The notes under the pieces were generated by a model that did no database searches, was not told the DNA's origin, and was given only the letters and a program-made list of their open reading frames with translations. Below, one piece after another: positions 14,567 through 18,730 of a DNA stretch of 18,730 bases. The position numbers were made by a program, and so were the translations under genes. Position 1 is the stretch's first letter; each line of letters begins with the position of its first letter. The stretch comes from an uncultured Bacteroidales bacterium (GTDB lineage Bacteria; Bacteroidota; Bacteroidia; Bacteroidales; Bacteroidaceae), in assembly GCA_937901185.1 (NCBI GenBank), contig CALCHR010000118.1, positions 1 to 18,730 on the forward strand, read 5' to 3'.

Positions 14567-15694
14567 TTATTGCTTGAGCAGCATGATCGTTTTCAAGGCG
14601 AAGTCGAAGAAGACCATCTTGGCATTGACATTCTGCTCGATGTCGCGCTGTGCGAGCGATAGTTCCTCCATCATGCCTATCACATTGCGCTCGTTGATGA
14701 AGCGCCCAAACTTGACGGAGAAGTCGGCCTCGCGGCGACTCATATAGTTAAGCTCCTTGCGGTGGAAGTTGCTGATGAAATTCTCGCGCACAAGGCGCTG
14801 GCAGTATTCCATAAAGTTCTTTTGCCGCTCGCGGCCCCATGAGGCCACTTGGTCGGCCCATTGGTGCATGTCCTTAATCTTGCGCATGTAGCTGAGGCGC
14901 ATCAGCAGCACGAACATATCGAAGAAGACGGCCTCGTTCTCGTTGAGATAAATCTGGCGCAGGGCTTTGATGTAGCTGCCTTCGCTCATGTGGGCGATGG
15001 CGGCTGCGTCTTCCGGCTGCAAGCCGTGGCGCGAGAGCAATACTTGCTCCAGGTCGGTCTGTGTCAGTTGGCGGAAGTCTGTAATCTGTGTACGGCTCAA
15101 GATGGTGGCCAGCATTTTTTCGGCATGCTCTGCTACGAGCAGGAAGACGGTGTCGGTGGGAGGCTCTTCGAGTATCTTGAGCAACTTGTTGGCGGCTGAG
15201 ATGTTCATCAACTCCGGCAGCCAAATCACCATCACCTTGCGGCCTCCCTGGCTGGCTACGATGCTGAGCTTGTGTAATATCTGTTCGCTCTCGCCCACAC
15301 CTATTTGCGCCTGCTGGTTCTCTATCTCGATGCGTGCCAACCAAGAGAGGCGGTCGAAGTAGAGGCTGTCTTTCAGTTGCTCGCGCCATTCTTTCAAGAA
15401 CTGGTCGCTCACGGCGTCGCCGCTTTGTCCTTTCCGCTTGAAGACGGGGAAGACGAAGTGCAAGTCGGGATGGGCCCATGCAGCAGCCATTCGGCACGAA
15501 GAACACTCTCCGCAGGCTTCTCCGTCTTTAGGATTGTGACAGAGCAGCGCTGTGGCGTAGGCCAAGGCCATTGGCAGTTTGCCGCAGCCCTCTGGTCCGC
15601 GAAAAAGGCGGGCGTGGGGCACGCGGCCGTCCTTTAGTTCTTGGCGCAAGCGGGCTTTGATTTCTTCCTGGCCTATTACTTCGTTATACTGCAT
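14567..15694 (-). CDS. holB: DNA polymerase III delta' subunit-like clamp-loader protein
   Basis: The 375-aa product is a clamp-loader subunit that helps open the beta sliding clamp during replication. The N-terminal AAA+ domain starts YNEVIGQEEIKARLRQ. The P-loop position reads GPEGCGKL (33-40), with Leu in place of the usual Ser/Thr, consistent with delta' being a non-hydrolysing stator. Four cysteines at 52, 61, 64 and 67 form the zinc site. LLKILEEPP follows in the AAA+ core, and the SRC motif appears as ILSRTQI. The C-terminal collar helices run to the end. It lies 6 bp after metF and 21 bp before ricT. The family is clear; exact equivalence to E. coli HolB is inferred. Confidence 0.9.
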   Translation of the reverse strand: MQYNEVIGQEEIKARLRQELKDGRVPHARLFRGPEGCGKLPMALAYATALLCHNPKDGEACGECSSCRMAAAWAHPDLHFVFPVFKRKGQSGDAVSDQFLKEWREQLKDSLYFDRLSWLARIEIENQQAQIGVGESEQILHKLSIVASQGGRKVMVIWLPELMNISAANKLLKILEEPPTDTVFLLVAEHAEKMLATILSRTQITDFRQLTQTDLEQVLLSRHGLQPEDAAAIAHMSEGSYIKALRQIYLNENEAVFFDMFVLLMRLSYMRKIKDMHQWADQVASWGRERQKNFMEYCQRLVRENFISNFHRKELNYMSRREADFSVKFGRFINERNVIGMMEELSLAQRDIEQNVNAKMVFFDFALKTIMLLKQ

Positions 15695-15700
15695 AGCGGT

Positions 15701-16654
15701 TTAGTAGATTTGTTTGGCTATCTCGGCGATGCTTTCCACAGCTGATACGGTGTAGAAGTGGATGCTGGGCACGCCGTATTTGATAAGTTCTTTGCACTGG
15801 GCCACTCCCCATTCTATGCCCAAGGCTTTTACTTCTTCGTCGGTGCGGCATTTCAAGGCCTCGTGGGCCAGTTCTTCGGGCAGGTCGCAGTGGAAAGTTT
15901 TGGGCACTGTGGAGAGTTGCGAGAGCTTTGAGAGCGGTTTGATACCGGGGATGATGGGCACCTGGATGCCTTCTGCTCGAGTGCGTTCCACAAAGCGGAA
16001 GTAGGCCTTGTTGTCGTAGAAGAGTTGCGTCACACCATATTCGGCGCCGAGCTCTATCTTTTTTTTGAACCAGCCGAAGTCGGTGTCCAGGTTCAAAGCT
16101 TCTTCGTGCTTCTCAGGATAGCAGGCAACGCCATAGCTAAAGGGTTTTCCGGGGGCCTTGATAGGGGCTCCGTCGATAAACTCTCCGGCATTGAAGCGGT
16201 TGATTTGCTCCTGCAGTTCGGTGGTGTGGGCATAGCCGTCGGCTTCCGGTTTGAAGGACGAGTCCCATTTGGCTTTGTCGCCGCGTAGCACAAGGAGGTT
16301 TTCAATGCCTAGGAATTGCAGGTCGAGGAGCACGTATTCTGTTTCCTCTCGGGTGAAGCCGGAGCAAAGGATGTGGGGCACCACGGGGATACCGTATTCA
16401 TTCTGGATGGTGGCTGCCACGGCCACGGTACCCGGTCGGCGGCGCTGGCGCAAGCGTTGCATTAACCCGTCGCCCAGGTCTTTGTAGACATATTCGGAGC
16501 GGTGGGTGGTGATGTTGATATATTTCGGGTCGTATTCTCGCAAGCGGTCGATGGTGCGTTTCAGTCCGTCGATGCCTGTACCTTTGAGAGGCGGCAACAC
16601 TTCGAAACTGAAGGCGGTGCTTCCTGCTTGCTTGATGAGGTCCGTAATTTTCAT
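15701..16654 (-). CDS. metF: Methylenetetrahydrofolate reductase
   Basis: This cytoplasmic flavoenzyme reduces 5,10-methylenetetrahydrofolate to 5-methyltetrahydrofolate, the methyl donor for methionine synthesis. The 317-aa length is normal for the bacterial catalytic domain. Landmarks are FSFEVLPPLKGTG near the start with the conserved Glu, YINITTHRSEYVY, HILCSGFTREETE, NLLVLRGDKAKWD (FAD-site loop), FSYGVACYPEKHEEA, VTQLFYDNKAYFRFV, and PIIPGIKPLSKLSQL. It lies 12 bp after the CYTH gene and 6 bp before holB in the operon. MetF links to the window's metG only through methionine supply, and to the cobalamin adenosyltransferase only loosely, since methionine synthase uses methylcobalamin rather than adenosylcobalamin. 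Confidence 0.96.
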   Translation of the reverse strand: MKITDLIKQAGSTAFSFEVLPPLKGTGIDGLKRTIDRLREYDPKYINITTHRSEYVYKDLGDGLMQRLRQRRRPGTVAVAATIQNEYGIPVVPHILCSGFTREETEYVLLDLQFLGIENLLVLRGDKAKWDSSFKPEADGYAHTTELQEQINRFNAGEFIDGAPIKAPGKPFSYGVACYPEKHEEALNLDTDFGWFKKKIELGAEYGVTQLFYDNKAYFRFVERTRAEGIQVPIIPGIKPLSKLSQLSTVPKTFHCDLPEELAHEALKCRTDEEVKALGIEWGVAQCKELIKYGVPSIHFYTVSAVESIAEIAKQIY

Positions 16655-16666
16655 ATCAGAGTGGTG

Positions 16667-17173
16667 CTATATGCTTTTGGCGCCTGGTGTTTGGGTTTCT
16701 TCTTTGTCCCAGTTTTTGTAGGGGTTCAGTCGCAGCATGGAGTTGTAGTAGCGTCGGTCGCCGGTCACTTCCTGTGCGATGAAGTCGGGTTTTTCGTAGG
16801 CTTCGTCCTCGGCGGCGAGTTCTACCTCGGCTATGACGAGCCCTTCGTTCTCGCCGAAAAACTCGTCCACCTCGAATACGTGTTGCCCAATGGGCACAAG
16901 CCAGCGCACTTTGTCTATGATGCCCGGCTCGCAGATGCGGAGCAGAGAGAGCGCGTCGTCCAGGCTGATTTCCTGTTCAAACTCGTAGCGTGTGAGGCCA
17001 CCGGCGGCCGACGGGCCTTTGATGGTGAGGTAGCCTTTATCGTCGCGCAGGCGCACTCTGACGGTGCGGCCGCGCTGACTGCTGATGTAGCCTTGTATGA
17101 TACGGCTGTGTGAGGACGACTGACTTTTGAAATCGCCCTCCACCAAAAACTTGCGCTCTATCTCAAGTGCCAT
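16667..17173 (-). CDS. CYTH-domain protein (inorganic triphosphatase-like)
   Basis: The 168-aa product is a single CYTH domain, a beta-tunnel fold whose bacterial members usually hydrolyse inorganic triphosphate or bind organic phosphates. The ExExK signature is at residues 4-8 (EIERK) in MALEIERKFLV. Basic and acidic tunnel positions follow: RTVRVRLRDDKGYLTIKGP, TRYEFEQEI, VFEVDEFFGENEGLVIAEVEL, and FIAQEVTGDRRYYNSML. It is the short, CYTH-only form. Its ATG directly follows the stop of the 47-aa gene with no spacer. The substrate cannot be told from sequence. Confidence 0.92.
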   Translation of the reverse strand: MALEIERKFLVEGDFKSQSSSHSRIIQGYISSQRGRTVRVRLRDDKGYLTIKGPSAAGGLTRYEFEQEISLDDALSLLRICEPGIIDKVRWLVPIGQHVFEVDEFFGENEGLVIAEVELAAEDEAYEKPDFIAQEVTGDRRYYNSMLRLNPYKNWDKEETQTPGAKSI

Positions 17174-17317
17174 TTAGTTGGCCCAAACGTAATAGCCCGC
17201 ACACATCAGCAACGCTGCTACTATGAGGCCTGCAAAAATACCGTTTACCACACGGCGTGCTTGGCGTTCTTGACGTGCGTCGCGTGCAGAGTTTTTGTTT
17301 TTCTTTTTCTGGCTCAT
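17174..17317 (-). CDS. 47-aa single-pass membrane protein
   Basis: This short gene was found by hand translation between prfB and the CYTH gene. It encodes a strongly basic N-terminus (MSQKKKNKNSARDARQERQA, then RR) followed by one membrane segment (VVNGIFAGLIVAALLMCAGY) and a short YVWAN tail, so the N-terminus is predicted to be cytoplasmic. Its stop codon TAA directly abuts the ATG of the CYTH gene, and it starts 45 bp after the prfB stop, so it fits the operon. I do not recognise a named family. Function is unknown; a membrane anchor or an RNA- or ribosome-associated role would fit the basic tail but is speculation. Confidence 0.75.
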   Translation of the reverse strand: MSQKKKNKNSARDARQERQARRVVNGIFAGLIVAALLMCAGYYVWAN

Positions 17318-17362
17318 GGTTGTAAAATTTTAGGTAGTTCGTATTTATAGAATATTTGTTGC

Positions 17363-18484
17363 TCAGGAGTTTTGCTCCTGTTCTGAAAATTCCATCAGAT
17401 AGGCTTTGATGAAGCCCTCTATTTTTCCGTCCATCACGCCTCCCACGTCGCTGGTCTGAAATCCGGTGCGATGGTCCTTCACTCGGCGGTCGTCGAAGAC
17501 GTAGCTGCGTATCTGGCTGCCCCATTCTATTTTCTTCTTGCCGGCCTCTATCTTTGCCTGTGCGGCTTTGCGCTTCTGCAAGGCGCGGTCGTAGAGTTGT
17601 GAGCGGAGGAGTCGCATGGCGTTCTCGCGGTTCTCCAGCTGCTTGCGGCTCTCGGTGTTCTCGATGAGGATTTCTTCTTCCTCGCCCGTATCGGGATCCT
17701 GATACATATAGCGCAGGCGCACACCGGTCTCCACCTTGTTTACGTTCTGACCACCGGCACCGCCCGAGCGGAAGGTGTCCCAGCTGATTCGGGAGGGGTC
17801 TACGTACACCTCGATGGTGTCATCCACCAAGGGGGTAACGAAGACGGAGGCGAAGCTGGTCATGCGCTTGCCCTGGGCGTTGTAGGGCGATACGCGCACC
17901 AGGCGGTGCACGCCGTTCTCGCTCTTGAGGTAGCCGTAGGCATAGTCGCCTTCAATCTCCATGGTCACGGTTTTGATGCCGGCCTCATCGCCGTCCTGCA
18001 AATTGGATATGCTCACTTTGTAGCCGGCGGCTTCGGCATAGCGCATGTACATACGCATCAGCATCGAAGCCCAGTCCTGACTTTCTGTACCGCCGGCGCC
18101 CGAGTTGATTTTCAGCACGGCGGCCATCGAGTCTTCTTCCTGGCGTAGCATGTTTTTGAGTTCGAGGATTTCCAGCGCTTCGATGGCTTTGGCGTGTGCC
18201 TCGTCCACTTCTTCTTCGCTGACCATTTCCTCTTTGTAGAATTCGAAGGCCACGGTGAGTTCGTCCACGAAGGTGCGCACTTCCTTGTAGCCTGTAATCC
18301 ATTTTTCCAGGCTCTTTACCTTCTTCATTTGCTCTTCGGCCTGCTTGGCGTCGTCCCAAAAGCCGGGAGCCTGCGTGCGCAGTTGCTCTTCTTCGAGCTG
18401 TATTTTCTTGGCGTCAATGTCGAGGTAGCGATGGAGCGCGTCGGCGCGGTCTTGCGCCTCTTTCAGTTGGTCGGAGGTAATCAT
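17363..18484 (-). CDS. prfB: Peptide chain release factor 2
   Basis: RF2 recognises UGA and UAA stop codons on the ribosome and releases the peptide. The 373-aa product has the class-I release factor layout: an N-terminal helical domain, the codon-recognition domain with the SPF-type tripeptide as SPY (199-201) in VRVSPYNAQGKRMTSFASV, and the catalytic GGQ at 244-246 in SGGAGGQNVNKVETGVR. There is no programmed +1 frameshift. Where E. coli prfB has CTT TGA C after RGY, this gene reads RYLD with CTC GAC at codons 21-22, fully in frame. It is the first gene of the operon and is preceded by a TAAATTTG promoter element about 30 bp upstream. The start codon at 18484 gives a normal length. Confidence 0.97.
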   Translation of the reverse strand: MITSDQLKEAQDRADALHRYLDIDAKKIQLEEEQLRTQAPGFWDDAKQAEEQMKKVKSLEKWITGYKEVRTFVDELTVAFEFYKEEMVSEEEVDEAHAKAIEALEILELKNMLRQEEDSMAAVLKINSGAGGTESQDWASMLMRMYMRYAEAAGYKVSISNLQDGDEAGIKTVTMEIEGDYAYGYLKSENGVHRLVRVSPYNAQGKRMTSFASVFVTPLVDDTIEVYVDPSRISWDTFRSGGAGGQNVNKVETGVRLRYMYQDPDTGEEEEILIENTESRKQLENRENAMRLLRSQLYDRALQKRKAAQAKIEAGKKKIEWGSQIRSYVFDDRRVKDHRTGFQTSDVGGVMDGKIEGFIKAYLMEFSEQEQNS

Positions 18485-18512
18485 GTAGCTTTCTGTGTCT
18501 GTATATTGCGGA

Positions 18513-18520
18513 CAAATTTA
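18513..18520 (-). promoter_or_regulatory. -7 element (TAAATTTG) of the prfB operon
   Basis: TAAATTTG on the minus strand matches TAnnTTTG and ends 28 bp before the prfB ATG. It is the only clear promoter I find for the seven-gene operon, whose internal gaps are all under 50 bp. A -33 TTG is not obvious. Confidence 0.65.
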
Positions 18521-18633
18521 CAAAAAACTTTTGGAAAATGCGTTGCCGCCGCCATTTTGGATGGTCAAAACCTCTCTCTCGGAGCATGGGGCGTTGCAGA
18601 AGATGTTTTTCGGGGTGCGGAGATTTCTAAGGA

Positions 18634-18730
18634 GGGCGAAAAAACAGCCCTTGTAAGCGCTCGATTTTCAATGGGCATTTTGGACCGTTTCTTAGTAAAC
18701 TTCTAGGAAAAACTCGGAGTTTACTAAGAA
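18634..18730 (+). repeat. Dispersed intergenic repeat, copy D (variant tail, cut by window end)
   Basis: Copy D begins GGGCGAAAAAACAG, like the edge of copy A. It has the 35-bp head from GTAAGCGC (18653) without gaps (24 of 35 bases as in copy C), then TTTCTTAG. The tail differs: TTCTTAGTAAACT (18689-18701) is the perfect reverse complement of AGTTTACTAAGAA (18718-18730), a 13-bp inverted repeat with a 16-nt loop. Two CTARGAA cores, at 18703 and 18724, keep the 21-bp spacing. The element continues past the window. Between it and the prfB promoter I see no gene. Confidence 0.85.

Noticed and set aside
13376..14662. 428-codon open frame on the plus strand, antisense to ricT
   Set aside because: It is a mirror of the ricT coding frame; the protein shows no domain, and ricT has clear family motifs. 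The same holds for plus-strand frames at 4422-5456, 5805-6509, 10865-11731 and 362-1123, and for the minus-strand frames at 7247-8179 and 8585-9331 opposite metG.

Overview
The window looks like chromosome from a member of the Bacteroidota, most likely Bacteroidales and plausibly Prevotellaceae. Four things point there. The genes include type IX secretion components (PorP/SprF and GldK), a GldH-type lipoprotein and a fused SecDF. Several operons start with the Bacteroidota -7 promoter element TAnnTTTG. Shine-Dalgarno sequences are weak or absent. The gene order prfB - small protein - CYTH - metF - holB - ricT - gldH fits this group. The genus cannot be fixed from the sequence alone.

Layout. 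Bases 1-2134 (minus strand) carry porP/sprF followed by a gldK that runs off the left edge; this is the start of a type IX secretion operon. A small DUF2795 gene (2226-2447) lies upstream, separated by a perfect 11-bp hairpin. Next come a PduO-type cobalamin adenosyltransferase and a degenerate methyltransferase-like gene (2535-3692). Bases 4089-9322 hold a divergent pair, secDF (minus) and metG (plus), which share a promoter region. Bases 9659-12541 hold a second divergent pair, a topoisomerase IV/gyrase A-type subunit (minus) and tRNA-Leu(UAG) (plus). Bases 12852-18484 hold one long minus-strand operon: prfB, a 47-aa membrane protein, a CYTH protein, metF, holB, ricT and gldH. It joins translation termination, one-carbon metabolism, replisome loading and surface-lipoprotein functions.

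The least ordinary content lies between the genes. Four copies of one dispersed element (about 95-152 bp visible; A at 3820-3970, B at 9431-9582, C at 12641-12766, D at 18634-18730) sit at junctions between transcription units. Each has a 35-bp head that aligns without gaps in all four copies, then TTTCTTAG. Copies A-C then have four tandem units spaced exactly 21 bp apart, with core GTAACTACTARGAA. In A-C the array is almost invariant while the head has drifted, so the array looks like the constrained part. Copy D has a variant tail forming a perfect 13-bp inverted repeat and is cut by the window end. I do not recognise this element as a described family. It is the best candidate here for an undescribed system: a two-helical-turn, iteron-like protein-binding array, or a small non-autonomous mobile element.
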